From the NCBI RefSeq assembly GCF_001700965.1, contig NZ_CP016756.1, positions 992,001 through 1,056,000 on the forward strand: a stretch of DNA of 64,000 bases, read 5' to 3'. This document shows positions 8,935 through 17,625 of the stretch, piece after piece. The notes below the pieces were generated by a model. That model saw only the letters and a program-made list of their open reading frames with translations, ran no database searches and was not told the origin of the DNA. Both the position numbers and the translations under genes were made by a program. Within the stretch, counting starts at the first letter, position 1; each line of letters opens with the position of its first letter. This DNA is from Stenotrophomonas nitritireducens. Lineage in GTDB: Bacteria; Pseudomonadota; Gammaproteobacteria; Xanthomonadales; Xanthomonadaceae.

Positions 8935-9013
8935 TCATTCTCTCCCCGTTTGTGCATTGATGAAAAGCGGCGCTAGAATCGCCGACAGCAGTAGCTTACA
9001 GGCACCGATCACG

Positions 9014-10432
9014 ATGAAAGACAAGAGCACGCGCCGGCACATTCGTCCGGTGGCATCGGGATTGCTGGGGGTGTTGATGCCCTTCGCATTGTCGTCTACC
9101 GCGCAGACACCTACTCACAGCACCACCCTGCCCGCGGCCGCACCGGCCGCCACGGTGTTGCCGGTGAACCTGGAGAATGCGCCCAACCAGTCGCCGACGC
9201 AGCCGATGCCCTATCGCACCGCGCTGCGCCCGGAGCAGGTGCAACCGCTGCCGGCGGACTTCAATGTCGCCGCCATCGAATCGCTGGCCGAACAGCTGAC
9301 CTACGGCAATCGGGTGCCCGGCATGGCCATGGCCATCGTCCAGAACGGGCGGGTGCTGTCGGCACGGGGCTATGGCGTTACCGATATCAGCAACCCGCAG
9401 CAGGTGGACGCGCATACCGTGTTCCGGCTTGCTTCGCTGTCCAAGGCGTTTGCCGGCACCATGGCCGGGCTGCTGGTCAACGATGGCACGCTGCGCTGGG
9501 ACAGCAAGGTCACCGATTACGTGCCCGGCTTCCGCCTGTCCACCCCCGAAGCGACCGACAAGCTGACCGTGGCCGACGTACTCAGCCAACGCGTCGGCCT
9601 GACCAGCAATGCCTATGACCGCGATGTCGAGGCCAATGCCGACTATTACTCGCTGACCCAGAAGCTGGCCACCGCGCCGCTCAAGTGTTCGCCGGGTGAA
9701 TGCTATTCCTACCAGAATGTTGCCTTCAGCCTGGTCGGCGATGTGGTGTTCGCGGCTTCGGGCAGTTTCTACGAGCAGGCTGTCGAGAAGCGCATCCTCA
9801 AGCCGCTGGGCATGAATGACGCCAGCCTCGGCCTGGCCGGCATCCAGGCCAGCTCGCGCTGGGCGCGCCCGCATGTACGCAGCCGCAACGGCTGGGTGTC
9901 GCTGACGCCCAAGCCCACCTATTACCGCGTCGCCCCGGCCGCCGGCGTCAACGCCAGTGCCAGTGACATGGCGCAATGGTTGCTGGCCCACACCGGCCAC
10001 CGCCCCGATGTGCTGCCGGCGCCGTTGCTGGCCACGCTGCACGCGCCGCTGGTCAACACCCCCGGCGAAATGCGCTCGGGCTGGCGCCACCAGCGCCTTG
10101 ATTCAGCCGGTTACGCGCTGGGTTGGCGGGTGTTCGATTACTCCGGCCACCAGGTGGTCTTCCATGCCGGCGCGGTGCAGGGCTATCGCGGCCTGGTCGC
10201 GCTGCTGCCGGAACGTGATCTGGGCATCGCCATCATGTGGAACGGCGAGAGCACCCTGCCCAGCGGCATGATGCCGACCATCCTGGATCGTGCGATCGGT
10301 TTGCCGGCGCAACGCTGGCTGGATGTGGACACCGACTTTGGCAGCGACAACCTGATGGCCGAAGACGCGGCGCCGGCACGCGGCGGCAAGAAGGGCGCCT
10401 CCTCCGACCGCGCGGTGGCCTCACCGCGCTGA
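9014..10432 (+). CDS. Exported serine hydrolase, class C beta-lactamase/penicillin-binding-like fold
   Basis: 472 residues. An Arg/Lys-rich N-terminus and hydrophobic stretch to about residue 35 form a signal peptide, so the enzyme is likely periplasmic. The catalytic S-x-x-K is Ser141-L-S-Lys144, the second motif is Tyr233-Q-Asn235, and the third (K-T-G in class C enzymes) is His384-A-G. His in the third motif fits the esterase/D-peptidase branch more than true AmpC, so resistance should not be assumed. ATG 9014 is used; an upstream in-frame start at 8927 would overlap lemA. Bases 10226-10306 of this gene are duplicated downstream at 10723-10803. Confidence 0.85.
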   Translation: MKDKSTRRHIRPVASGLLGVLMPFALSSTAQTPTHSTTLPAAAPAATVLPVNLENAPNQSPTQPMPYRTALRPEQVQPLPADFNVAAIESLAEQLTYGNRVPGMAMAIVQNGRVLSARGYGVTDISNPQQVDAHTVFRLASLSKAFAGTMAGLLVNDGTLRWDSKVTDYVPGFRLSTPEATDKLTVADVLSQRVGLTSNAYDRDVEANADYYSLTQKLATAPLKCSPGECYSYQNVAFSLVGDVVFAASGSFYEQAVEKRILKPLGMNDASLGLAGIQASSRWARPHVRSRNGWVSLTPKPTYYRVAPAAGVNASASDMAQWLLAHTGHRPDVLPAPLLATLHAPLVNTPGEMRSGWRHQRLDSAGYALGWRVFDYSGHQVVFHAGAVQGYRGLVALLPERDLGIAIMWNGESTLPSGMMPTILDRAIGLPAQRWLDVDTDFGSDNLMAEDAAPARGGKKGASSDRAVASPR

Positions 10433-10460
10433 GCCGTCCCGCTTTCCAAAGAAGTACCCG

Positions 10461-10489
10461 AAAGGCGGCCGATGGCTGCCTTTCCTTTT
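10461..10489 (+). terminator. Terminator of the serine hydrolase gene
   Basis: AAAGGCGGCC, 3-base loop, GGCTGCCTTT (one G-T pair), then CCTTTT. It lies 28 bases after the stop. A near copy with the same flank occurs at 11047-11074 in the repeat field. Confidence 0.75.
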
Positions 10490-10503
10490 GCGCCGGCAGC
10501 CGT

Positions 10504-10526
10504 TTAGTGCCGAGCCATGCTCGGCA
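10504..10526 (+). repeat. SMAG-type palindrome, repeat-field copy 1
   Basis: TTAG instead of GTAG, then TGCCGAGC-N3-GCTCGGCA. It opens module 1 of the triplicated repeat field. Confidence 0.8.
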
Positions 10527-10566
10527 AGGGCATTACCCGTACAACCATGACGGCAGCACCGACCTT

Positions 10567-10717
10567 GTGGGAGCGGCATCAGCCGCGAAGCTGGCGATGC
10601 TTGAGCGGCCCTGATGGGCTGATCGCAGGGAAGCGTGGCGAACTGGCCTTGATCCTCAATGGGCAGACATCGCCTGATCGGATGCGCCACTGGCTTCGCG
10701 GCTGACGCCGCTCCCAC
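10567..10717. repeat. GTGGGAGCGG inverted-repeat module 1
   Basis: Starts GTGGGAGCGGCATCAGCCGC and ends with the inverse form (GCGGCTGACGCCGCTCCCAC). The arms bracket about 95 bases. Preceded by a shared leader (GACGGCAGCACCGACCTT). Confidence 0.8.
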
Positions 10718-10722
10718 AAAAG

Positions 10723-10803
10723 ATCGCCATCATGTGGAACCGCGAGAGCAGCCTGCCCAGCGGCATGATGCCGACCATCCTGGATCGTGCGATTGGTTTG
10801 CCG
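10723..10803 (+). pseudogene. Duplicated 81-bp fragment of the upstream serine hydrolase gene
   Basis: Aligns without gaps to 10226-10306, inside the hydrolase coding sequence, with three mismatches by eye (78 of 81 identical). It has no start, no ribosome site and no continuation, so it is a non-functional remnant. It sits between repeat modules 1 and 2. Confidence 0.9.
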
Positions 10804-10813
10804 CAGCAGCCGC

Positions 10814-10836
10814 GTAGTGCCGAGCCATGCTCGGCA
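10814..10836 (+). repeat. SMAG-type palindrome, repeat-field copy 2
   Basis: GTAG then TGCCGAGC-N3-GCTCGGCA; opens module 2, 310 bases after copy 1. Confidence 0.85.
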
Positions 10837-10875
10837 AAGGCGCTACCCGCAAACCATGACGGCAGCACCGACCTT

Positions 10876-11027
10876 GTGGGAGCGGCATCAGCCGCGAAGC
10901 TGGCGATGCTTGAGTGACCCTTGATGGTCTGGTCGCAGGGGAGCGGGCCGAACAGGCCGGACCCTTCTACGAACAGATATCGCCTGGTCCGATGCGCCAT
11001 TAGCTTCGCGACTGATGCCGCTCCCAC
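10876..11027. repeat. GTGGGAGCGG inverted-repeat module 2
   Basis: Same leader, forward arm and inverse arm as module 1, about 152 bases long. The inverse arm has diverged slightly (TTCGCGACTGATGCCGC). Confidence 0.8.
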
Positions 11028-11046
11028 AAAAAATGCAGCACCTGAC

Positions 11047-11074
11047 AGGCGGCCGATGGCCGCCCTTCCTTTTG
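11047..11074 (+). repeat. Second copy of the serine hydrolase terminator and its flank
   Basis: GGCGGCCGATGGCCGCC followed by CTTCCTTTTGCGCCGGCAGC closely repeats the sequence at 10464-10500. The duplicated block therefore included the gene's 3' flank. Confidence 0.75.
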
Positions 11075-11103
11075 CGCCGGCAGCATATTCCGCTGGCAGC
11101 CGC

Positions 11104-11126
11104 GTAGTGCCGAGCCATGCTCGGCA
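11104..11126 (+). repeat. SMAG-type palindrome, repeat-field copy 3
   Basis: GTAG then TGCCGAGC-N3-GCTCGGCA; opens module 3, 290 bases after copy 2. Confidence 0.85.
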
Positions 11127-11165
11127 AGGGCATTACCGGCAATCCATGACGGCAGCACCGACCTT

Positions 11166-11316
11166 GTGGGAGCGGTGTCAGCCGCGAAGCTGGCGATGCT
11201 TGAGCAGCTCTGATGATCTGGCCATAGGGAAGCGGGCCGAATAGGCCGGACCCTTCGACGAACAGATATCGCCTGATCGGATAAGCCACTGGCTTCGCGG
11301 CTGACGCCGCTCCCAC
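11166..11316. repeat. GTGGGAGCGG inverted-repeat module 3
   Basis: Third copy with the same leader and both arms, about 151 bases. The forward arm reads GTGTCAGCCGC. Confidence 0.8.
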
Positions 11317-11350
11317 AAAAGAAGCGGCATTACCTGGTCGGATATACGGT

Positions 11351-11440
11351 CGGCTTCGCGGCTTACGCCGCTCCTACAAAAAAAAGGCCGCGGTGCCTGG
11401 TCTGATGCGCTACCGGCTTCGCGGCTGATGCCGCTCCCAG
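11351..11440. repeat. Two solo inverse-orientation GTGGGAGCGG-family arms
   Basis: 11351-11377 (CGGCTTCGCGGCTTACGCCG then CTCCTAC) and 11414-11440 (ending CTCCCAG) are extra inverse arms without a forward partner. They close the 1.1-kb field between the hydrolase and the H1-like gene. I see no gene in 10433-11486. Confidence 0.7.
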
Positions 11441-11486
11441 AGCGGCGGCCCCAAATTGTCGCGCTTCCCGTCTGCCAGCCGCGCAT

Positions 11487-11527
11487 AAAAAAACTCCCTC
11501 CCCGCTGGGCAGTCGGGGAAGGAGTTT
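11487..11527 (-). terminator. Terminator of the histone H1-like gene
   Basis: Read on the minus strand: AAACTCCTTCCCCG, a short loop, CGGGGAGGGAGTTT, then a run of T. It lies 24 bases beyond the stop codon. Confidence 0.85.
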
Positions 11528-11550
11528 CAGGTACAGCTAGTGGAGCTGGA

Positions 11551-12108
11551 TCAGATCAGCGGCGCCGGGGTGGCCGGCAGCGCAACCGGAGCGGCCTTCT
11601 TCTTGCGAGCGGCCGGCTTCTTCTTCGCAGCAACCTTCTTGGCGGTCGGCTTCTTGGCGGCAACCTTCTTGGCAGTCTTCTTTACGACCTTCTTGGCAGC
11701 TGCCTTCTTGGCAACCTTCTTTACGGCCTTCTTGACTACCTTCTTGGCGGCTTTCTTGGCAGTTGCCTTCTTGGCAACCTTCTTTACGGCCTTCTTGGCA
11801 GTTGCCTTCTTGGCAACCTTCTTTACGGCTTTCTTGGCAGTTGCCTTCTTGGCAACCTTCTTCACGGCCTTCTTGGCAGTTGCCTTCTTGGCAACCTTCT
11901 TCACGGCCTTCTTGGCAGTTGCCTTCTTGGCAACCTTCTTCACTGCCTTCTTCGCGGTTGCCTTCTTGGCAACAGCCTTCTTGGCGACCTTCTTCACTGC
12001 CTTCTTGGCGGTTGCCTTCTTGGCAACCTTCTTCACGGCAGCCTTCTTGGCGACTTTCTTTACCGCCTTCTTGGCGGCCGGCTTTTTAGCAGCTTTCTTC
12101 GTAGCCAT
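11551..12108 (-). CDS. Histone H1-like, Lys/Ala-rich DNA-binding protein (AlgP-like)
   Basis: 185 residues made almost only of Lys, Ala, Val and Thr, with A-K-K-A and A-V-K-K-V motifs. The core holds about five exact copies of the 13-residue unit [13 protein letters not shown], encoded by a 39-bp DNA repeat. The composition matches eukaryotic H1 tails and bacterial AlgP/Hc1-type proteins, which bind and compact DNA. A GAGGAA ribosome site precedes the ATG. The C-terminus ([13 protein letters not shown]) leaves the repeat. Regulation cannot be read. Exact copy number may vary between strains because the unit is a tandem DNA repeat. Confidence 0.9.
   Translation of the reverse strand: MATKKAAKKPAAKKAVKKVAKKAAVKKVAKKATAKKAVKKVAKKAVAKKATAKKAVKKVAKKATAKKAVKKVAKKATAKKAVKKVAKKATAKKAVKKVAKKATAKKAVKKVAKKATAKKAAKKVVKKAVKKVAKKAAAKKVVKKTAKKVAAKKPTAKKVAAKKKPAARKKKAAPVALPATPAPLI
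11755..11960. repeat. 39-bp coding tandem repeat in the H1-like gene
   Basis: Unit of TTCTTGGCAGTTGCC plus TTCTTGGCAACCTTCTTTAC plus GGCC, repeated about five times with few substitutions. Being a multiple of three, changes in copy number keep the frame. Confidence 0.85.
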
Positions 12109-12850
12109 GGTTTGTTCCTCGTCAGTGATCTATGGAATTGAAATGCCCAGTTGAAGCAAATCCGCGGTGTTCGGCGGAGGACCGACGACGCGTCTAGCGC
12201 ATCGTGACGGATACAGAAACACCCGCGACGGTTCCCGTTGCGGGTGCCTTATTGGAATCAGGGGGGTGTTTCGCGGAAGGAAGCGACTCCTGCTCCACCA
12301 TCAAGAGAATCCTGGCGGACGTCCAAGTTGTGCTTCGCGTCTGAATGTTGATCCGGCTCACTCGCTTCCGCAGGAAAGGTCTGCTGGGCGAAACCTAATC
12401 ACGGTTTTTTTTACTGTCAACTATCTTGCCGAAATATTTTTCGGAAGCCTTCAGCCTTCCGCACCCGCGTGCTCGCCGCCGAACCCGGTCTTTGCTCGCC
12501 GCCAACAGCGCCGCAACACGCGCCCGGAAAAACACAAAGTAAAAAAACATCGGTAAAAGCGCACTATTCTTTTCAACGTCGGCAACACGCCACTGCGTTG
12601 GCGCTACTCCAACGCCATCTCAAAACGTGCGACCGAAGACCTTCCCAGGCCGGTTGCAGCACCCGAAAAAAAGTTTTCCAAAGGCTGCGCTTTGCATCGG
12701 TGTTGGATCATTTTGCGCAAACTTTTTGCACCCTTTCGCAGTCCGCAACGGCGCCTGCCAACAGCTCATCGCACCCGCCGACGAACTGTCGCGCCGCGCT
12801 TCGACTGTCCCTGATCACCACCGATCATCACCTGATGCTGACATCGACGC
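12109..12850. other. Gene-free stretch upstream of the H1-like gene and downstream of gcvH
   Basis: About 740 bases with no convincing coding sequence on either strand. It contains a GC hairpin at about 12218-12247 (CACCCGCGACGG / CCCGTTGCGGGTG), a small A/T-rich hairpin at about 12430-12445 (CCGAAA / TTTCGG), and an A-rich patch around 12530-12575. The H1-like promoter must lie here. No tRNA, riboswitch or known small RNA was recognised. Confidence 0.6.
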
Positions 12851-12883
12851 AAAAAAAAACGGCCGCTGATGGCGGCCGTTTTT
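12851..12883 (-). terminator. Terminator of gcvH (bidirectional form)
   Basis: Perfect 8-bp stem ACGGCCGC / GCGGCCGT with a 5-base loop, flanked by nine A on the left and five T on the right. On the minus strand it follows the gcvH stop by 16 bases. Confidence 0.85.
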
Positions 12884-12899
12884 CCGAGGACGACGGGAC

Positions 12900-13295
12900 T
12901 CAGTGGTCCTCGTTCTCCAACATTTCGGCGTAGTCGTCCGGACCGAGCAGCTCATTCAACTGTTCCGGCTCGGACAGCTCAACCACATACAGCCAACCCT
13001 CGCCGTAAGCATCTTCGTTGATGGTTTCCGGCTTGTCCGTCACCGCTTCGTTGACTTCGACAACGGTGCCGGACACCGGGCTGTAGACGTCGGAAGCGGC
13101 CTTCACCGACTCGACCACCGCCGCGCCGACGCCGGCCTGCACGCTGTCGCCGACAGCCGGCAGTTCAACGTAGACCAGGTCACCCAGCAAACCTTGGGCG
13201 TGATCGGAAATACCAACGGTGACGCGGCCATTGCCTTCGACACGGGCCCATTCGTGGGACTTGAGGAACTTGAGGTCGCCAGGGATCTCGCTCAT
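12900..13295 (-). CDS. gcvH: Glycine cleavage system H protein
   Basis: 131-residue lipoyl carrier that shuttles the aminomethyl group between the P, T and L proteins of glycine cleavage. The lipoylated lysine is in [17 protein letters not shown], and the start [12 protein letters not shown] is typical. Length matches the family (about 130). It lies 86 bases downstream of gcvT on the same strand. gcvP is not in the window. Confidence 0.96.
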   Translation of the reverse strand: MSEIPGDLKFLKSHEWARVEGNGRVTVGISDHAQGLLGDLVYVELPAVGDSVQAGVGAAVVESVKAASDVYSPVSGTVVEVNEAVTDKPETINEDAYGEGWLYVVELSEPEQLNELLGPDDYAEMLENEDH

Positions 13296-13381
13296 GGAAC
13301 TACTCCGGAAAAACGGTGGTCGGGAAGAAGCGCTAGTTTAACGAACCGGAAGCGAGGTCGCTCCCGGCCCGGTCCTGCAGG

Positions 13382-14503
13382 TCAAAGATTGATGCCGGCC
13401 TGTGCCTGGCCGTCACGCACAAACGGAAACTTCACGATACGCACCGGCACTTCCTTGCCGCGGATATCCACGCGCACCTCGCCCGGTGCTCCGGCGGGGA
13501 CGCGTGCGAAGGCAATCGCCTTGCCCAGTGTCGGCGAAAAGGTACCGGACAGGATCTCGCCCTCGCCGTTGGCGGTGAGCACTTTCTGGCCGTGGCGCAG
13601 CACGCCCTTCTCGTCCATCACCAGGCCGATCATCTGCCGCGCGTTGCCGGCCGCCTTCTGCGCTTCCAGCACCGGGCGACCGGTGAAGTCGCGCGGCGTG
13701 CCATCGGCCTGATCGTCCAGGGCAACGGTCCAGGCCAGCGCCGCTTCATACGGGGTGATGGTTTCGTCCATGTCCTGGCCGTAGAGATTCATGCCGGCTT
13801 CCAGACGCAGCGTGTCGCGCGCGCCCAGCCCCGCCGGCTTCACCCCGGCGGCCAGCAGTGCATTCCAGAATGCGATTACCGCCGTCTGCGGCAGCAATAC
13901 TTCATAGCCGTCTTCGCCGGTGTAACCGGTGCGCGCAACAAACAGTGGCACGCCGTCGGCGGAGGTCACATCCAGGCCGGCGAAGCGCGCCAGCTTGTCC
14001 AGCGCGGCACGATCATCGGGCGCCACCAGGCCGGCGACCAGCGCACGCGCCTGCGGCCCCTGCACGGCGATGATGGCCAGGTCTTCGCGCTCGATCACCT
14101 CCACGCCAAAGGCTTCGGCATGCTGGCGGATCCACGCCAGGTCCTTCTCGCGGGTGGAGGCGTTGACCACCATGCGGAACATGTCATCGGCCAGGAAGTA
14201 GACGATCAGGTCATCGATCACCCCACCCTGCGCATTGAGCATGCACGAGTACAGGGCCTTGCCCGGCACCTTGAGCTTGTCGATGGAGTTGGCCAGCAGC
14301 TGGCGCAGGAACTCGCGGGTGCGCGCGCCCTTCAGATCGACCACGGTCATGTGGCTGACGTCGAACATGCCGGCGGCGCTGCGGACCAGGTGATGCTCAT
14401 CGATCTGCGAGCCGTAGTGGATCGGCATGTCCCAGCCGCCAAAGTCGACCATCTTGGCGCCGAGCGAGCGGTGGGTTTCGTTGAGCAGGGTTTTCTGGGT
14501 CAT
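13382..14503 (-). CDS. gcvT: Glycine cleavage system T protein (aminomethyltransferase)
   Basis: 373-residue tetrahydrofolate-dependent aminomethyltransferase. Recognisable blocks are [13 protein letters not shown] at the N-terminus, [15 protein letters not shown] and [13 protein letters not shown]. Start ATG 14503 (M-T-Q-K-T-L-L) is chosen; the frame extends upstream to 14572 but that part overlaps the nfeD terminator. Only 92 bases separate it from nfeD, and no glycine riboswitch fold was seen there. Order gcvT-gcvH is usual. Confidence 0.95.
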   Translation of the reverse strand: MTQKTLLNETHRSLGAKMVDFGGWDMPIHYGSQIDEHHLVRSAAGMFDVSHMTVVDLKGARTREFLRQLLANSIDKLKVPGKALYSCMLNAQGGVIDDLIVYFLADDMFRMVVNASTREKDLAWIRQHAEAFGVEVIEREDLAIIAVQGPQARALVAGLVAPDDRAALDKLARFAGLDVTSADGVPLFVARTGYTGEDGYEVLLPQTAVIAFWNALLAAGVKPAGLGARDTLRLEAGMNLYGQDMDETITPYEAALAWTVALDDQADGTPRDFTGRPVLEAQKAAGNARQMIGLVMDEKGVLRHGQKVLTANGEGEILSGTFSPTLGKAIAFARVPAGAPGEVRVDIRGKEVPVRIVKFPFVRDGQAQAGINL

Positions 14504-14550
14504 GGCCGTTCCACACAAAAGGGGTCCGCCATTATCCCAGATGGTCACTT

Positions 14551-14586
14551 TTAAAACCTGCGGCACTGCCACAACGGCGGTGCCGC
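14551..14586 (-). terminator. Probable terminator of nfeD
   Basis: On the minus strand, GCGGCACCGCC, a 5-base loop and GGCAGTGCCGC (one G-T pair) are followed by AGGTTTTAAAA. It lies between the nfeD stop and the gcvT start. Confidence 0.6.
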
Positions 14587-14594
14587 TGCAGCCA

Positions 14595-15026
14595 TCAGAC
14601 CGGCTGCACCTTGAGCGTCATGCCGTCCACGGCGACCACCCGCACCGCGCTGCCCTGCGGCAGGTCGGGGCCGGCCACTACCCAGAACGCATCATCCACC
14701 TTGGCCCGGCCGACGCCGGCATTGATGGCCTGTTCCAGCGTCACCACGCGCCCCACCAGTTGTTCGGCGCGGCGGTTGAGCAGGGGTTGATCGCTGGGCC
14801 GCGCACGCTGGCGGAACCAGGTACGGTAGACCTGAATTGATACGAAGCTCAACACCACGAACAGGATGACCTGCAGCAGCACGCTGATGCCGTCGATGGC
14901 CCAGACGGTGAGGAACACCGCCGCCGCGGCGATCCCCATCCACAACATGAAAGCGCCCGGCGCCAGCGCCTCGGCGGCGAACAACAGCACCGCCAGCGCT
15001 GCCCAGATGACCACTTCCCAGCGCAT
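14595..15026 (-). CDS. NfeD family membrane protein
   Basis: 143 residues. Three hydrophobic segments (about 5-25, 28-45 and 48-70) are followed by a soluble beta-rich OB-fold domain ([29 protein letters not shown]). Short NfeD proteins accompany SPFH proteins. The start lies 3 bases after the stop of the SPFH gene, so the two are surely co-translated. It is thought to act with its SPFH partner in membrane microdomain quality control; that role is inferred. Confidence 0.88.
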   Translation of the reverse strand: MRWEVVIWAALAVLLFAAEALAPGAFMLWMGIAAAAVFLTVWAIDGISVLLQVILFVVLSFVSIQVYRTWFRQRARPSDQPLLNRRAEQLVGRVVTLEQAINAGVGRAKVDDAFWVVAGPDLPQGSAVRVVAVDGMTLKVQPV

Positions 15027-15029
15027 GGC

Positions 15030-15998
15030 TCAACGCCCCAATGGCGGCGGGTTGCCGCGTGCGGGCTGCTTGGGCTCGCCTTGTTTGGCGAGGGCCTCCT
15101 TGGCCAATTCAGCAATGCCGGCAATGGAGCCGATCACGCCACTGGTTTCCATCGGCATCAGCACCAGTTTTTGGTTGGGCGAGCTGGCCAGCTCACTGAA
15201 GGCTTCCACATACTTCTGGGCGATGAAGTAGTTGATCGCCTGCACGCTGCCGTTGGCGATGGCATCGGACACCATGGCGGTCGCCTTGGCCTCGGCTTCG
15301 GCGAGCCGCTTGCGGGCTTCGGCATCACGGAAGGCGGCCTCCTTGCGGCCCTCCGCTTCCAGCACCGCCGCCTGCTTCTGGCCCTCGGCACGCAGGATCT
15401 CCGACTGGCGGATGCCTTCGGATTCCAGCACCGCAGCGCGCTTGTTCTGCTCGGCCATCTTCTGCTGCTGCATCGACTGCACCAGGTTGGCCGGCGGCTG
15501 GATGTCCTTGATCTCGATGCGGGTGACTTTCACCCCCCACGGGTTGGTGGCGTGGTCGACCACGTTGAGCAGCTTGGCATTGATGGTTTCGCGCTGGCTC
15601 AAGGACTCGTCCAGGTCCATCGAACCGATCACCGTGCGGATATTGGTCTGCACCAGCGCGATCATCGCCACTTCCAGGTTGGCCACTTCATAGGCCGCCT
15701 TGGCCGCGTCCAGCACCTGGAAAAACACCACGCCATCCACGCGCACCACCGCGTTGTCCTTGGTGATCACATCCTGGCTCGGCACGTCCAGCACCTGCTC
15801 CATCATGTTCACCTTGCGGCCGACGCCATACACAATGGGCACCAGGAAATGCAGGCCGGGGCTCATCGTATGCGTGTACTTGCCGAAGCGTTCCACCGTC
15901 CACTCGTAACCCTGCGGCACCATGCGTACCGTCTTGAACAACACGATGACGCCGGCGATGACCACCACCAGCGCCAACACCCCTGTTCCGCTGCCCAT
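15030..15998 (-). CDS. SPFH/stomatin-like membrane protein (QmcA-like)
   Basis: 322 residues. An N-terminal membrane anchor (about 5-24) is followed by the SPFH/band-7 domain (R-M-V-P-Q-G-Y-E-W-T-V-E-R-F-G-K-Y, T-K-D-N-A-V-V-R-V-D-G-V) and a charged Ala/Glu-rich coiled coil (about 195-260). A proline-rich tail ends the protein. E. coli QmcA (305 aa) is the nearest relative I recognise. It heads a two-gene unit with nfeD, a widespread pairing. The frame starts with ATG after GAGGAGTGG. Confidence 0.9.
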   Translation of the reverse strand: MGSGTGVLALVVVIAGVIVLFKTVRMVPQGYEWTVERFGKYTHTMSPGLHFLVPIVYGVGRKVNMMEQVLDVPSQDVITKDNAVVRVDGVVFFQVLDAAKAAYEVANLEVAMIALVQTNIRTVIGSMDLDESLSQRETINAKLLNVVDHATNPWGVKVTRIEIKDIQPPANLVQSMQQQKMAEQNKRAAVLESEGIRQSEILRAEGQKQAAVLEAEGRKEAAFRDAEARKRLAEAEAKATAMVSDAIANGSVQAINYFIAQKYVEAFSELASSPNQKLVLMPMETSGVIGSIAGIAELAKEALAKQGEPKQPARGNPPPLGR

Positions 15999-16064
15999 TG
16001 CCCACTCCTCGTGATGATGGATGGGCCGAGTATAGCCACGGCCCTGGAAGGATCAGATGCCCGT

Positions 16065-16367
16065 CTACAGGCGCAGCCGCCCACGCAGAATGTCGACGAA
16101 CATCACCCAGTCGCCGGCAAATGAATAGAAGGGATGGCGGAAGGTGGCCGGCCGGTTCTTCTCGAAGAAAAAGTGCCCGATCCAGGCAAAGCCATAACCG
16201 CACAGCAGCGCCAGCCACAGCCAGCGGCCCTGCCCGTTCCACAGCGCCAGCGCCACGCACACCAGCACGCAGCAGCTGCCGATGAAATGCAGGCGGCGAC
16301 TGATGTGGTTGCTGTGCTCGCTCAGGTAGTACGGATAGAACTGGCGGAAGCTGCTGAAGCGCGACAT
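16065..16367 (-). CDS. Mpo1-like (DUF962) membrane protein
   Basis: 100-residue membrane protein with the DUF962 features: S-N-H-x-x-x-R-x-x-H-F-I-G-S near the N-terminus and a later W-I-G-H-F-F-F-E-K-N-R-P-A-T-F-x-H-P-F-Y-S motif. Two or three hydrophobic segments. Yeast Mpo1, an Fe2+-dependent dioxygenase of 2-hydroxy fatty acids, defines the wider family, with the conserved histidines as metal ligands. Activity here is inference only. It lies alone between the SPFH gene and ynfA. Confidence 0.85.
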   Translation of the reverse strand: MSRFSSFRQFYPYYLSEHSNHISRRLHFIGSCCVLVCVALALWNGQGRWLWLALLCGYGFAWIGHFFFEKNRPATFRHPFYSFAGDWVMFVDILRGRLRL

Positions 16368-16406
16368 GGCCGGTACCCTGGGGCGGATGCGGCCAGCATA
16401 GGCGTT

Positions 16407-16730
16407 TCAGCTGCTGCGTGGGGCGAACATGATCACCGCCATGCCGAGCAGGCACAGGCCGCCGCCGAGCAGGTCCCAACGGGTAGGTTTGACCGAATCC
16501 ACCAGCCACAGCCACAGCAATGCCGTGCAGACGTAGACTCCGCCATAGGCGGCATAGACGCGGCCGCTGGCGGCCGGGTGCAGGGTCAGCAACCATGCGA
16601 ACAAGGCGAGGCTGGCGGCGGCCGGCAACAGCAGCCACGGGCTGCCCTGCTGCCGCAGCCATAGCCACGGCAGGTAGCAGCCGATGATTTCCGCCAGCGC
16701 GGTGAGCAGGAACAGGGCGAAGGTTTTCAC
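16407..16730 (-). CDS. ynfA: YnfA (UPF0060) family membrane protein
   Basis: 107 residues with four membrane segments, equal to E. coli YnfA (108). Signature pieces are [24 protein letters not shown] and D-x-x-x-P-T-R-W-D. The GTG start at 16730 overlaps the mazG stop as GTGA, giving translational coupling; the frame runs further upstream but inside mazG. The family resembles small multidrug transporters, though transport is not proven. Confidence 0.88.
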   Translation of the reverse strand: MKTFALFLLTALAEIIGCYLPWLWLRQQGSPWLLLPAAASLALFAWLLTLHPAASGRVYAAYGGVYVCTALLWLWLVDSVKPTRWDLLGGGLCLLGMAVIMFAPRSS

Positions 16731-17548
16731 CGCGCCGCATCCTTTTCCTGCTGTTTCACCGCCTGCCAAAGTGCTTCCTGCGCGGCCAGATCCAGTGCCG
16801 ACATCGGCGTTGCCTGGGCCGCTGCCAATGCTTCCATCGCACGGAAGCGGCGCTCGAACTTGTGGTTGGCGTGGCGCAAGGCGGTGCCGACATCCACCTT
16901 GGCGTGACGGGCCAGGTTGGCGCAGACAAACAGCACATCGCCCAGTTCTTCCTGCAGCCGCGCCTGGTTATCCTGGCCACTGGCGGCGATCTCGAACTCG
17001 GCCTGCAGCTCGTCGATCTCCTCGCGCAGCTTGTCCAGCACCGGCGCCGGGCTGGGCCAGTCAAAGCCGGTGCGCGCGGCGCGCGACTGCAGCTTGGTGG
17101 CACGCAGCCACTCCGGCAGACCGCGTGAAATACCCGCCAATGCCGAGCCATCCTGCTCGCCCTTGGCCGCGCGTTCGCTGCGCTTGATTGCATCCCAGTT
17201 GGCCAGCACTTCGTCCGAATCACTGACCTCGGTGTCGCCGAAGATATGCGGGTGGCGACGGATCATCTTGTTGCTGATCGACGCCACCACATCGCCGAAA
17301 TCGAAAGCGCCCTGCTCGCTGGCCATCTGTGCATGGAACACCACCTGCAGCAGCAGGTCGCCGAGCTCGTCCTTCAACTCCGGCAAGTCGTTGCGGTCGA
17401 TCGCATCGGCGACTTCGTAGGCTTCTTCCACCGTATACGGCGCGATGCTGGCGAAATCCTGCTCCAGGTCCCATGGACAACCGGCCTGCGGATCGCGCAG
17501 CCGCGCCATGATCTGCAACAGGGTCTGGATATCGTTCAACTCGGACAT
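16727..17548 (-). CDS. mazG: Nucleoside triphosphate pyrophosphohydrolase MazG
   Basis: 273 residues. Hydrolyses NTPs to NMP and PPi, and in E. coli modulates (p)ppGpp levels. Two tandem MazG domains: the first has the metal-binding E-E-x-x-E pattern as [12 protein letters not shown] and [14 protein letters not shown], the second has E-E-I-D-E-L and [13 protein letters not shown] precedes the first. Start ATG 17548 is preferred (AGAAGG 7 bases upstream) over GTG 17554. It ends in a 4-base overlap with ynfA. Confidence 0.93.
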   Translation of the reverse strand: MSELNDIQTLLQIMARLRDPQAGCPWDLEQDFASIAPYTVEEAYEVADAIDRNDLPELKDELGDLLLQVVFHAQMASEQGAFDFGDVVASISNKMIRRHPHIFGDTEVSDSDEVLANWDAIKRSERAAKGEQDGSALAGISRGLPEWLRATKLQSRAARTGFDWPSPAPVLDKLREEIDELQAEFEIAASGQDNQARLQEELGDVLFVCANLARHAKVDVGTALRHANHKFERRFRAMEALAAAQATPMSALDLAAQEALWQAVKQQEKDAAR

Positions 17549-17625
17549 GCGCACACCTTCTTCATGACGACGACGCCGGCAGACGCCGGCGTTTGGGGTT
17601 GTGGATCAGCGGTTGAGCGCAGCCA

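Noticed and set aside
9014..10432. AmpC beta-lactamase
   Set aside because: The third motif is H-A-G rather than K-T-G, and no ampR lies beside it; a general serine hydrolase call is safer.
10504..11440. Repeat field as a CRISPR or transposon
   Set aside because: Spacing is irregular, units are composite inverted repeats, and no cas or transposase gene is present.
11755..11960. Regular short repeats resembling a CRISPR array
   Set aside because: Units abut without unique spacers and encode in-frame A-V-K-K-V-A-K-K repeats.
12469..12933. 154-residue plus-strand open frame in the gene-free region
   Set aside because: Runs through the gcvH terminator into the antisense of gcvH, with no ribosome site or domain.
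14504..14594. Glycine riboswitch ahead of gcvT
   Set aside because: The gap is about 90 bases, is largely taken by the nfeD terminator, and shows no glycine aptamer pattern.
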